Of a DNA stretch of 11,972 nt, positions 1 through 6,792 are shown one piece after another; positions within the stretch are counted from its first letter, which is position 1; every line of letters begins with the position of its first letter. Origin of the DNA: Bacteroidota bacterium (GTDB lineage Bacteria; Bacteroidota; Bacteroidia; Bacteroidales; JAADJA01); assembly GCA_024278155.1 (NCBI GenBank), contig JAJRTT010000184.1, positions 1 through 11,972 of the forward strand. Direction: 5' to 3'. Under the pieces are notes generated by a model, which saw nothing but the letters and a program-made list of their open reading frames with translations, did not search any database and had not been told where the DNA came from. The position numbers and the translations under genes are program-made.

Positions 1-22
1 ACACTAAGCTAAGATTAGAATT

Positions 23-60
23 AAAAGGGGCTTGAAAACTTTTGTTTTCAAGCCCCTTTT
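23..60. terminator. Bidirectional intrinsic terminator
   Basis: A perfect 17-bp stem with arms 23-39 and 44-60 surrounds a TTTT loop. The outer stem is GGGGCTTG-type with A's on the left side and T's on the right, so both strands end in a U-tract; the plus strand has the better tail (57-61). It lies about 100 bp past the stop of the minus-strand dehydrogenase gene. It could also end a plus-strand gene lying left of the window. Confidence 0.8.
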
Positions 61-92
61 TGGAAACATCCAATTTATCCCCGCACATTGTT

Positions 93-141
93 GCTAAAGT
101 TTTTCCGCGTTCGCAAAAGCTTTAGCGGTTACGGATCGTAA
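93..141. other. Structured spacer between the terminator and tdh
   Basis: Two adjacent inverted repeats are visible. GCTAAAG (93-99) pairs with CTTTAGC (120-126), with partial inner pairing (GCG 107-109 with CGC 112-114). TTACG (129-133) pairs with CGTAA (137-141) around GAT. Neither is followed by a T-run, so they do not look like terminators. They could be a REP-like intergenic repeat or a 3' end-protecting structure in the tdh mRNA. No coding potential was recognised here. Confidence 0.3.
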
Positions 142-161
142 GCGACCATCGGGAATTTTTT

Positions 162-1112
162 TTACTGCAACTTAACCGCAACTTTATCAAGCATGTCAAT
201 CGTCATCTTTTCCAGGTCAAAGGCAGGGTTCCAATCCCATTCTTCCCTTGCACATGAGTCGTCCATTGAATTGGGCCAGGTATCGGCAATGGCCTGCCGT
301 ACAGGGTCGTTGTGATATTCCATTGTGAAACCGGGTATATGTTTCCTTATTTCGGCAGCAATGGTTTCCGGTTCAAAACTCATGGCAGTTACATTAAACC
401 CGTTTCTGTGGACAAGCCTTGATGGGTCGGCTTCCATAATAGAAATCGCTGCGTTCAGGGCATCGGGCATATACATCATATCGAGGTAAGTCCCTGCTTT
501 TAACGGACAATGGTATTTTTGGTGTTTGATGGCTTCATAAAAAATTTCGACAGCATAATCCGTTGTGCCACCACCGGGAAGCGTTACATGGGAAATAATC
601 CCGGGAAAGCGTACTCCCCTTGTGTCCACACCAAATCGTTTATGGTAATAATCACATAATAATTCCCCGGTAACTTTTGTTACGCCGTACATCGTATCGG
701 GTCGTTGTATTACATCCTGAGGTGTATTGTCAGGTGGGGTTGTTGGCCCGAAAGCACCTATGGAGCTGGGGAAAAATACGGCACAGTTCGATTCACGGGC
801 CACTTCCAAAACATTGTACAAGCCGTTGATTCCAATGTTCCAGGCTATTTGCGGTTTTTCCTCGGCAACAGCCGAAAGGATAGCTGGCAAATGATAAACC
901 GTATCGATTTTGTATTTTTTCACCACCTGGGCAATCCGCTCCACATTGGTCACATCAAGCCGTTCAAAAGGGGAAAGGTCGTTCAGTATTTCATGGGAAG
1001 GCATCCTGATATCGGAACAAATCACATGTTTATGTCCATATTTTTTCCGAAGTTCAGTTGTGAGTTCGGAACCAATTTGCCCCTGGGCGCCAATGATCAA
1101 TATCTTTTTCAT
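162..1112 (-). CDS. L-threonine 3-dehydrogenase, SDR (epimerase-like) type
   Basis: This 316-residue protein is an NAD-dependent oxidoreductase of the extended short-chain dehydrogenase fold. The N-terminus shows the Rossmann motif GAQGQIG (residues 8-14). SSIGAFG (116-122) and YGVTK (142-146) supply the Ser, Tyr142 and Lys146 of the catalytic triad. Length and motifs fit the metal-independent threonine dehydrogenases known from Bacteroidota and related to UDP-galactose 4-epimerase, not the zinc MDR-type Tdh of E. coli. It should oxidise L-threonine to 2-amino-3-ketobutyrate in the cytoplasm. The divergent neighbour kbl encodes the next enzyme, which supports the assignment over a generic sugar epimerase. 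The ATG at 1110-1112 places the Rossmann motif right at the N-terminus as expected. A terminator lies about 100 bp past the stop. Substrate specificity is inferred from family and context. Confidence 0.88.
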   Translation of the reverse strand: MKKILIIGAQGQIGSELTTELRKKYGHKHVICSDIRMPSHEILNDLSPFERLDVTNVERIAQVVKKYKIDTVYHLPAILSAVAEEKPQIAWNIGINGLYNVLEVARESNCAVFFPSSIGAFGPTTPPDNTPQDVIQRPDTMYGVTKVTGELLCDYYHKRFGVDTRGVRFPGIISHVTLPGGGTTDYAVEIFYEAIKHQKYHCPLKAGTYLDMMYMPDALNAAISIMEADPSRLVHRNGFNVTAMSFEPETIAAEIRKHIPGFTMEYHNDPVRQAIADTWPNSMDDSCAREEWDWNPAFDLEKMTIDMLDKVAVKLQ

Positions 1113-1156
1113 GTGTTTAAATTTTCCTGATTAACTTATTTCGTATTTATTATTTC

Positions 1157-1200
1157 GCCGCTAATTTGCTAATAAAAATTAGCGAATTAGCGGCCTTTTT
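1157..1200 (+). terminator. Plus-strand terminator-like hairpin in the divergent tdh-kbl spacer
   Basis: Arms 1157-1173 and 1178-1194 form a 17-bp stem with one U-G pair (1167 with 1184) and an AAAA loop, followed by C and five T's (1196-1200). On the plus strand this has the form of an intrinsic terminator. On the minus strand the U-G becomes an A-C mismatch and no T-run follows. No plus-strand gene precedes it, so it could stop antisense transcription coming out of tdh and insulate kbl. In the tdh transcript the same hairpin would sit in the 5' leader, about 45 nt before the start codon. The repeated GCTAAT units also allow an intergenic-repeat origin. Confidence 0.55.
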
Positions 1201-1267
1201 GTAATATATTTTTGTTGGCCACATAAACATTTCATTTTTTCAAATATTGACAATTCTTAAACATGGG

Positions 1268-1299
1268 CAAAAGTAGTTTTTTTATGATTTTTTTACACA
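1268..1299 (-). promoter_or_regulatory. Candidate tdh promoter (Bacteroidota type)
   Basis: Read on the minus strand, TACTTTTG (1268-1275) matches the -7 consensus TAnnTTTG exactly. Twenty bases upstream lies TGTG (1296-1299), a three-of-four match to the -33 TTTG. Transcription would begin near 1260 and give a leader of about 150 nt containing the 1157-1194 hairpin. The -33 match is weak. Confidence 0.4.
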
Positions 1300-1302
1300 T
1301 TA

Positions 1303-1339
1303 ATCAGATTTAACCTGATAATTTATTTTCAAAATAAAT
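1303..1339. promoter_or_regulatory. Two palindromes between the tdh and kbl promoters
   Basis: ATCAG (1303-1307), seven bases, then CTGAT (1315-1319) forms one inverted repeat, directly upstream of the candidate tdh -33 element. Next to it ATTTATTTT (1321-1329), one C, then AAAATAAAT (1331-1339) is a perfect inverted repeat. The first shares its ACCTGAT half with the palindrome over the kbl -7 box. These are candidate operators for a shared regulator. The A/T-rich one could be chance or a bending element. Confidence 0.4.
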
Positions 1340-1357
1340 CATTTTCAGGTACATTTG
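1327..1357 (+). promoter_or_regulatory. Candidate kbl promoter
   Basis: TACATTTG (1350-1357) matches the Bacteroidota -7 box TAnnTTTG exactly. TTTC (1327-1330) lies 19 bases upstream as a one-mismatch -33 element. The transcript would begin near 1363, giving a leader of about 40 nt before the ATG at 1404. The -7 box lies inside the 1345-1365 palindrome, so a bound repressor would block this promoter. Confidence 0.5.
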
Positions 1358-1365
1358 TTACCTGA
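1345..1365. promoter_or_regulatory. Palindromic operator candidate over the kbl -7 box
   Basis: TCAGGTA (1345-1351), seven bases, then TACCTGA (1359-1365) is a perfect 7-bp inverted repeat. Arm length and spacing suit a dimeric helix-turn-helix regulator, and the site encloses the -7 element of the candidate kbl promoter. The half-site TTACCTGAT (1358-1366) recurs as TAACCTGAT at 1311-1319, 47 bp away, nearer tdh. Repression of kbl and joint control of both genes are inferences from position. Confidence 0.5.
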
Positions 1366-1403
1366 TTGAAATTGATAATACGAACAATGTAAATCTTATA
1401 AAA

Positions 1404-2594
1404 ATGTACGGTAAAATTAAAGAACATCTTGCAAAAGAACTGGCCAATATCAAGGAAGCAGGGCTATTCAAGGCTGAACGGATCATCGTGTCGCCCCAAC
1501 AAGCAGAAATCAGCCTGAACACAGGTGAAAAAGTGTTGAACTTTTGTGCAAACAATTATTTGGGATTGTCCAACCATCCTACTTTGATACAGGCGGCAAA
1601 AGATGCTTTGGATTCCCATGGTTTTGGAATGTCATCTGTACGGTTTATATGTGGGACACAAGACCTTCACAAAACCCTTGAAAAGAAAATAGCGGAATTT
1701 TTTGGAACGGAAGATACCATTCTTTATGCAGCTGCTTTCGATGCCAACGGAGGTGTTTTTGAACCCATCTTAACGGCTGACGATGCCATCATTTCCGATT
1801 CCCTGAACCATGCCTCAATCATTGACGGTGTAAGGCTTTGCAAAGCCCAAAGGTTCCGTTACCTGAATGCGGACATGGACGATTTGGAAATTCAATTGAA
1901 AAAAGCTTCGGAAACCGCACGTTTTAAAATCATAGTTACCGATGGCGTTTTCTCCATGGACGGCAATGTGGCACCAATGGACAAGATCAACGGACTTGCC
2001 AAAAAATATGATGCCATGATCATGGTGGACGAATGCCATTCGGCTGGTGTAGTGGGCAAAACAGGGAGAGGTGTTACCGAACTGTTCGATATCCGTGGCG
2101 AGGTGGACATTATAACCGGAACCCTTGGAAAGGCATTTGGCGGTGGAATTGGCGGGTTTACGACCGGGAAGAAAGAAATTATCGAGATGCTGCGTCAGCG
2201 TTCGCGCCCTTACCTTTTCTCAAACTCATTGCCCCCATCCATTGTAAACGCCGGGATTGCCATGTTCGATATGATGGCCGAAACCACTGAGTTGCAGGAC
2301 AAGCTCCACGAAAATACCCATTATTTTATGGAAAAAATGAAGGCTGCCGGTTTTGATATCAAACCTTCAAGATCCGCAATATGTGCCGTGATGCTGTATG
2401 ATGCCAAGCTATCCCAGGACATGGCCACCAAATTACTTTCGGAAGGGATTTATGTCATCGGATTTTATTTCCCGGTTGTCCCGAAAGAGCAGGCACGTAT
2501 CCGAGTGCAATTATCCGCCGGACATGAAAGGGAGCATTTGGACAAAGCAATTGAAGCATTTACAAAAGTGGGGAAAGAGTTAGGTGTAATTTAA
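1404..2594 (+). CDS. kbl: Glycine C-acetyltransferase (2-amino-3-ketobutyrate CoA ligase)
   Basis: A 396-residue pyridoxal-phosphate enzyme of the alpha-oxoamine synthase family, at the normal length for Kbl. Visible landmarks are NFCANNYLGLSNHP near residue 46, HGFGMSSVRFICGTQ near 72, His136 in SLNHAS (stacking on the PLP ring), Asp209 and His212 in VDECHS, and the Schiff-base lysine Lys243 in TLGKAFGG. It cleaves 2-amino-3-ketobutyrate with CoA to glycine and acetyl-CoA in the cytoplasm, directly after the threonine dehydrogenase encoded divergently to the left. Together they form the threonine-to-glycine catabolic route. Other members of the fold (KBL, AONS, ALAS, SPT) are similar, but the tdh neighbour makes Kbl by far the best choice. 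The ATG at 1404 places the first conserved helix as in known Kbl proteins. No clear Shine-Dalgarno precedes it, which is normal in this phylum. Confidence 0.95.
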   Translation: MYGKIKEHLAKELANIKEAGLFKAERIIVSPQQAEISLNTGEKVLNFCANNYLGLSNHPTLIQAAKDALDSHGFGMSSVRFICGTQDLHKTLEKKIAEFFGTEDTILYAAAFDANGGVFEPILTADDAIISDSLNHASIIDGVRLCKAQRFRYLNADMDDLEIQLKKASETARFKIIVTDGVFSMDGNVAPMDKINGLAKKYDAMIMVDECHSAGVVGKTGRGVTELFDIRGEVDIITGTLGKAFGGGIGGFTTGKKEIIEMLRQRSRPYLFSNSLPPSIVNAGIAMFDMMAETTELQDKLHENTHYFMEKMKAAGFDIKPSRSAICAVMLYDAKLSQDMATKLLSEGIYVIGFYFPVVPKEQARIRVQLSAGHEREHLDKAIEAFTKVGKELGVI

Positions 2595-2655
2595 CAAAAT
2601 AATGGGCAGTTGGTAAATTTGCCAAAGGCGACGACAAATTTCTCTTTTTATGGGA

Positions 2656-2686
2656 TTTGCCAATTCTTTTGATCTTATTAATTTTT
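2656..2686 (+). promoter_or_regulatory. Possible promoter for the universal stress protein gene
   Basis: TTTG (2656-2659) is followed after 19 bases by TAATTTTT (2679-2686), one mismatch from TAnnTTTG. The predicted transcript start would fall only about 10 nt before the ATG at 2704. Read-through from kbl, 109 bp upstream with no terminator between, is an alternative. Confidence 0.3.
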
Positions 2687-2703
2687 CAACTAATCTTACA
2701 ACC

Positions 2704-3147
2704 ATGAAACTACTCGTAGCCGTTGATTTTTCGGAAGCAACCGATCGGATTCTTGATCATGTAAAAAACCTTGTTTGTAAAACAGGTTCCGTAATTTGGC
2801 TTTTGCATGTTGCCATGCCCGATCCCGATTTTGTGGGATATGACGTTGGACCCGAAACCGAACGGGTATTTATTGCCAAAAAATTCCGGGAAGAGCATAC
2901 AAAGCTTGAGGAAATGGCAAATGATATCCGAAAAGACGGGATTGAAATAACCCCGCTTCTAATCCAGGGGCCAACAGTAGAAACAATATTGGAACAAGCC
3001 GAAAAACTCAATGTGGATGCCATCATTGTTGGTTCGCATGGACGAGGTGCCATGTACAAACTCCTTGTTGGGAGTGTAAGCGAAGGCTTATTGCATAAAA
3101 CGAAGATACCGCTGGTGGTGATCCCGGCAAAGGGGCAATTTACTTAG
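2704..3147 (+). CDS. Universal stress protein (UspA family), ATP-binding type
   Basis: A single-domain Usp of 147 residues, the usual size. It opens with the first strand KLLVAVDFS and ends with the nucleotide loop G110-x2-G113-x9-G123-S124 followed by IPLVVIP. The complete G-2x-G-9x-G-S motif marks the ATP-binding subgroup (MJ0577-like) rather than the non-binding UspA type. The role is likely stress or starvation signalling in the cytoplasm; the partner is unknown. I chose the ATG at 2704 because it starts exactly at the first beta strand. An in-frame ATG at 2650 would add 18 residues with no family match. It lies 109 bp after kbl on the same strand and may be read from that transcript or from its own promoter. 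Whether it is functionally linked to threonine catabolism cannot be told from the sequence. Confidence 0.88.
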   Translation: MKLLVAVDFSEATDRILDHVKNLVCKTGSVIWLLHVAMPDPDFVGYDVGPETERVFIAKKFREEHTKLEEMANDIRKDGIEITPLLIQGPTVETILEQAEKLNVDAIIVGSHGRGAMYKLLVGSVSEGLLHKTKIPLVVIPAKGQFT

Positions 3148-3165
3148 AATGCCCTTTGAGCACAT

Positions 3166-3212
3166 AGATATACAATGCTTCTTTTTGATTGGCATACACA
3201 TATCTGTTTTTT
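3166..3212 (+). terminator. Possible weak terminator after the Usp gene
   Basis: AGATAT (3166-3171) pairs with ATATCT (3200-3205), and ATGC (3175-3178) pairs with GCAT (3192-3195) inside it, separated by a small internal loop. Six T's follow at 3207-3212. The stem is AT-rich and interrupted, so this is tentative. It sits where the convergent usp and lptB genes meet. Confidence 0.3.
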
Positions 3213-3251
3213 CATTGGCCCATCTTGACAATTTACCGACAACCTGGTGTT

Positions 3252-3980
3252 TTAATGTTTCCTGAGTTCAAAGTTTTTTCCGAGATAAACCCTCCTTACG
3301 TGCTCGTCGTCGGCCAGTTCCTGGGCAGTTCCCGCTTTCAGGATGGAACCTTCAAACAATAAGTAGGCCCTATCGGTAATCCGAAGGGTTTCGTGCACGT
3401 TATGGTCGGTAATAAGAACGCCGATATTCTTTTCCTTCAGCTTGGAAACGATTGTCTGGATATCTTCTACGGCAATGGGATCGACACCGGCAAAAGGCTC
3501 GTCCAATAAAATGAACTTGGGGTCAACAGCAAGGGCACGGGCGATTTCCGTCCTGCGCCTTTCCCCTCCCGAAAGCTGTATCCCCATACTTTTCCTCACA
3601 TGTCCCAAACCAAATTCTACAATGAGTTGTTCCTGCCTTTCTTTTTGTTCTGCTTTCGATAGACCGGTAAACTGCAAGACGGCCAGAATATTGTCTTCCA
3701 CCGATAAGTTCCTGAACACGGAAGCTTCCTGTGGTAAATAGCCAATCCCTTTTTGTGCACGGCGGTACATGGGTTCGGTGGTAATATCCAAATCGTCAAG
3801 GAAAATTTTGCCCGATAAGGGCTTTATCAAACCCACGGTCATATAAAACGTGGTGGTTTTCCCGGCACCATTTGGACCCAAAAGGCCAACGATTTCCCCC
3901 TGTTCCACATTTACCGAAACACCCTTCACGACCGTGCGGTGTTTATATTTCTTAACCAGTTTTTCAGTCCTAAGGATCAT
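3252..3980 (-). CDS. lptB: LPS export ABC transporter ATP-binding protein
   Basis: A 242-residue stand-alone ABC ATPase, the typical LptB length. It has Walker A GPNGAGKTT (35-43), Q-loop Gln84 in YLPQEASVF, signature LSGGERRR (136-143), Walker B FILLDEP (156-162, with Glu161 as catalytic base) and switch His193 in TDHNV. The YLPQEASVFRNLSVEDN and LLDEPFAGVDPIAVEDIQ segments are characteristic of LptB rather than of amino-acid or lipid importers. As a dimer on the inner face of the cytoplasmic membrane it would drive LptFG extraction of LPS towards LptA/C/D. The partner genes lptF and lptG are not in the window. It is the last of three minus-strand envelope genes, 89 bp after the DUF5686 gene, and is possibly co-transcribed. 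Start ATG 3978-3980. Confidence 0.92.
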   Translation of the reverse strand: MILRTEKLVKKYKHRTVVKGVSVNVEQGEIVGLLGPNGAGKTTTFYMTVGLIKPLSGKIFLDDLDITTEPMYRRAQKGIGYLPQEASVFRNLSVEDNILAVLQFTGLSKAEQKERQEQLIVEFGLGHVRKSMGIQLSGGERRRTEIARALAVDPKFILLDEPFAGVDPIAVEDIQTIVSKLKEKNIGVLITDHNVHETLRITDRAYLLFEGSILKAGTAQELADDEHVRRVYLGKNFELRKH

Positions 3981-4069
3981 GTTGCAAATGTAAGCTGATT
4001 TTTTTATTTATATCCTTATTTTACAAAACCATGCAATCAACTGTTTATTGCGGATGAAGGCAAATTTGG

Positions 4070-6562
4070 TCAAAAAGCAAAGGACAAGGAAACGAAGATG
4101 GCAAATCTGTTTATCCGTTCATTGTTCAGGTGGGAAAGCCGCCAAATACCGTCAATACGGATAATCTTAAATATGTTCTCGATACCTGCCCCGACTTCCA
4201 TATAAGGTTTTTCGAGGGTATGTGTAATTGCGGGCAGTTTGTTGTACGCCTTGTTCGCATCGCTCAAGGTACCAACAACACCATGGAAAAATGCAACCTC
4301 GCGCCATTTCAATTTCCGCATGAGCGGGATATGGTTCAGGAAAAACCCATCGAAATGGTGTGTATAAAAAAAGTTGACATATTCATCGCTCACGAATTCA
4401 AAGTAATTCATCAGGTTATAAGAGTATTCGTCAAATACAAATGTCTCGTTACCGGCATGAAGTTTCAGGATCGGGTAGGGCAATGTCCCCCATATCTTGC
4501 CCCCGGAAACCACCACTTTCGACCAACCCACATTGAACACATTGAACCAATACCTTGCGCCCAGCTCCATTTTATGGTAACTGAAATCGCCGCCCATAAA
4601 ATCAGGTATGCCAAGGCTGTAACTTGCCATGACTATTGGGTAGCGGGTGCCAAGGCTCCTTCTGTTAAAATCGCGCAACAGGAATTTCTCATTGTAGGCA
4701 AACCTCAAATCAAAGCGGATTTCCGTTGTAGTGATAAGCGGGAGTTCATCCACCTCGCCCTGCGAATCGTACACTTCTATTTTTGCCCCGCCCAAGGGGA
4801 TGATCTCCTTACGTATCATGCTCATTTTATTAATAAAACCATTGAACCATTCATGTTCATAGTTTAAAATGAGTTCGCTGGTCATTGAAAGCTTATCCGC
4901 AGGGTTACGCCTGAAAACGGCTGTCAGGAAAAAATCTTCGCGCAAGGCATTTGGGCTGCTCCCCAACTGTTCCACATCATACCTGTAGTTTATACCAAAT
5001 GCCCTTCGGGGGTTTTGATTGGCAAGGTACAAAAGCCCAACACCATATTTTACTTTCTTGTCCAAGGTGCCATAGGCAAGATGGCCATTTAGCCGGATAT
5101 GGTCATTGAATTTGGCCGTTGTCCTTCCCCCCACCCTGAAACGGGCGCCTTCCACGGCATTAAAACTCACTAAAGAACCATAAGGGCCGAATTCAAATTT
5201 ATCCACCCTGTAGTATCCCGTTACCACAGTCTTTACAACATCGGCAATGGTTCGGAAAGCCGGGAGGTTCTTTATGGTATCCACCATATGGTAAATGGTA
5301 AGTTCATCCTTGGAAAGCGAATCGTGCCTGGCCTTGTCCCAATACTCCTCTTTCTTTTTATACGCATTTTCGGCCACGATCACATTGGCCGGGGTTGAAT
5401 AAAATTTCTTCTCCTTGGGTGTGTTGAAAACAAAGTCTTTGTACGTAGTTGTTTTCCGGCCAAAAAAACCAAGGATTACCTTGCTGTTCTCAATGGGGTT
5501 GAAATCGCCAATACCTTCATCTTTCACTACCATCCAATATTTCCCGTCGATAAGCTCGAATTCCTGCCTTAGCACCAAATCATTGATATAATTAATATTG
5601 GCATCATCGGCAATATGGACTTCAAAAGACTTGATCGCAAAACTGGTATCGGCCACCCACATATGGCCCGTAAATGTCAATTCCTGTTTCCTTTTCGGTT
5701 TGAACATCAACTTATAGCACCATTTATCACCAATAAAACTACTGTCGATCAGGTAGTATTTATATGAGACAAGTCCCGAATTGGAAATTGGGCAAATGAA
5801 ATTTTTCTGGAACAGTTTTATATAGTTGTCATAAAAGTTATATTGCTGGAACATATTTCCCAGAAACTGAACCACACTTTCATTTTCCACCCCCGAAGTC
5901 TGGGCAGCTTTGATTATCTCCTTTTCTGAATGGGGGCTTTTGCGGAAATAATAATCGGAAAGGCTTTCCGACAAAAAAATGGGCAAATAGGTTTTCCCGT
6001 TGATGGTGGAGGTGTCGATGTTTTCAAATATGAACTTAAAAGGTTTCAGCAACTTCCGGTTCTTGAATTTTTCCGTGATATTATTGGCATCCACCTCCAT
6101 TTTGTTATAAATCTCATATTGGTAATAATCAAGCCTGTCCTTGCTGTTCTTGTCTTTGTGGGAAATAATCTTCCTCAATAAAATATCAGCCGGGTTTTCG
6201 CCCGCAAGCACCACAACTTCAGCAAGGTTGAAGTTCTTGGGCTTGAGGATAAAATCCACCACCTGGAATTTGTTTTTCGAAATCTTTTTCTCCATGGTAT
6301 AATATCCCATGTAGGAGGCCACAAGTGTATCGGAGGGTTTTTTTGTCTCTATGGAATAATTGCCGTCAAAATCGCTGGTAACGCCTATGGTGGTCCCGTT
6401 GAAAAAAACGTTGGCAAAGGGAACGGGCTGGCCATTGCTGCCATCTATTACTTTCCCCATTATTTTGGTTACCTGACCATTCAATTGAAAAAACGAGAAG
6501 GCAAGCAGAAACATCAAAAGAAGGTGCAAAGTCCTGTTTATGCCTTTTATTTTCATTTTCAT
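4070..6562 (-). CDS. Outer-membrane barrel protein, CarboxypepD_reg-like plus DUF5686
   Basis: About 830 residues. A basic N-terminus and hydrophobic stretch end in QLNGQ near residue 29, a signal peptidase I type export signal. Residues about 31-110 (beginning KIMGKVIDGSNGQPVPFANVF) form a CarboxypepD_reg-like beta-sandwich as found at the front of TonB-dependent transporters. The remainder, starting near the VVLAGENPADILLRKI segment, fits DUF5686. The C-terminal half has many alternating hydrophobic and aromatic strands and ends in SLSFAF with a terminal Phe, the mark of a BAM-inserted outer-membrane barrel. No TonB box or plug domain is visible, so it is not a SusC-type transporter. Its function is unknown. 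It lies between kdsD and lptB on one strand, so a role in LPS or outer-membrane assembly is suggestive only. The frame is open up to TTG at 6565, but ATG at 6562 (or 6556) is the more likely start. Confidence 0.82.
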   Translation of the reverse strand: MKMKIKGINRTLHLLLMFLLAFSFFQLNGQVTKIMGKVIDGSNGQPVPFANVFFNGTTIGVTSDFDGNYSIETKKPSDTLVASYMGYYTMEKKISKNKFQVVDFILKPKNFNLAEVVVLAGENPADILLRKIISHKDKNSKDRLDYYQYEIYNKMEVDANNITEKFKNRKLLKPFKFIFENIDTSTINGKTYLPIFLSESLSDYYFRKSPHSEKEIIKAAQTSGVENESVVQFLGNMFQQYNFYDNYIKLFQKNFICPISNSGLVSYKYYLIDSSFIGDKWCYKLMFKPKRKQELTFTGHMWVADTSFAIKSFEVHIADDANINYINDLVLRQEFELIDGKYWMVVKDEGIGDFNPIENSKVILGFFGRKTTTYKDFVFNTPKEKKFYSTPANVIVAENAYKKKEEYWDKARHDSLSKDELTIYHMVDTIKNLPAFRTIADVVKTVVTGYYRVDKFEFGPYGSLVSFNAVEGARFRVGGRTTAKFNDHIRLNGHLAYGTLDKKVKYGVGLLYLANQNPRRAFGINYRYDVEQLGSSPNALREDFFLTAVFRRNPADKLSMTSELILNYEHEWFNGFINKMSMIRKEIIPLGGAKIEVYDSQGEVDELPLITTTEIRFDLRFAYNEKFLLRDFNRRSLGTRYPIVMASYSLGIPDFMGGDFSYHKMELGARYWFNVFNVGWSKVVVSGGKIWGTLPYPILKLHAGNETFVFDEYSYNLMNYFEFVSDEYVNFFYTHHFDGFFLNHIPLMRKLKWREVAFFHGVVGTLSDANKAYNKLPAITHTLEKPYMEVGAGIENIFKIIRIDGIWRLSHLNNERINRFAIFVSLSFAF

Positions 6563-6567
6563 CAATT

Positions 6568-6583
6568 AATCAAATATTTGATT
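6568..6583. promoter_or_regulatory. 16-bp perfect palindrome at the start of the DUF5686 gene
   Basis: AATCAAATATTTGATT is self-complementary over 16 bp and ends 5 bp before the ATG at 6562. It could be an operator, or it could fold in the mRNA next to the start codon. The remaining spacer up to kdsD (to 6792) shows another 12-bp palindrome, ATAAGGCCTTAT (6688-6699). I found no convincing TAnnTTTG promoter on the minus strand there, so the gene may be read from upstream of kdsD. Confidence 0.35.
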
Positions 6584-6792
6584 CTCCCTGATTTGAACCT
6601 TGTTATAAATTTCGATTACGGATAGTTGATACCGTAAATGGAACAAAGGGGGAAAATTGGGCCATTATTAATATATCATCATAAAACATAAGGCCTTATT
6701 AAAATAAACTTTGTAACCTGTGTGATTTTAAGTCAGTTCCATATGGATTGCATTGCTCTTTTGTTATATCCCCACAAATCCGTTTAGAAAAA

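Noticed and set aside
162..1112. Generic nucleotide-sugar epimerase for the first gene
   Set aside because: The fold alone allows it, but the divergent kbl neighbour and the threonine-dehydrogenase-type length and motifs make the catabolic role much more likely.
2610..2625. Inverted repeat after kbl as a terminator
   Set aside because: TTGGTAAATTTGCCAA has only short arms with no loop room and no T-run directly after it.
3985..3992. Exact TAnnTTTG match (TACATTTG on the minus strand) just before lptB
   Set aside because: It ends 4 bp before the ATG, so it would give a leaderless or internal start, and no TTTG lies at the right distance upstream. Read-through from the DUF5686 gene is simpler.
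4130..4867. Open frame of 245 codons on the plus strand, antisense to the barrel gene
   Set aside because: It lies wholly inside the DUF5686 gene, and its translation shows no family signature. The overlapped frame has a signal peptide, domains and a barrel C-terminus, so this is a shadow frame.
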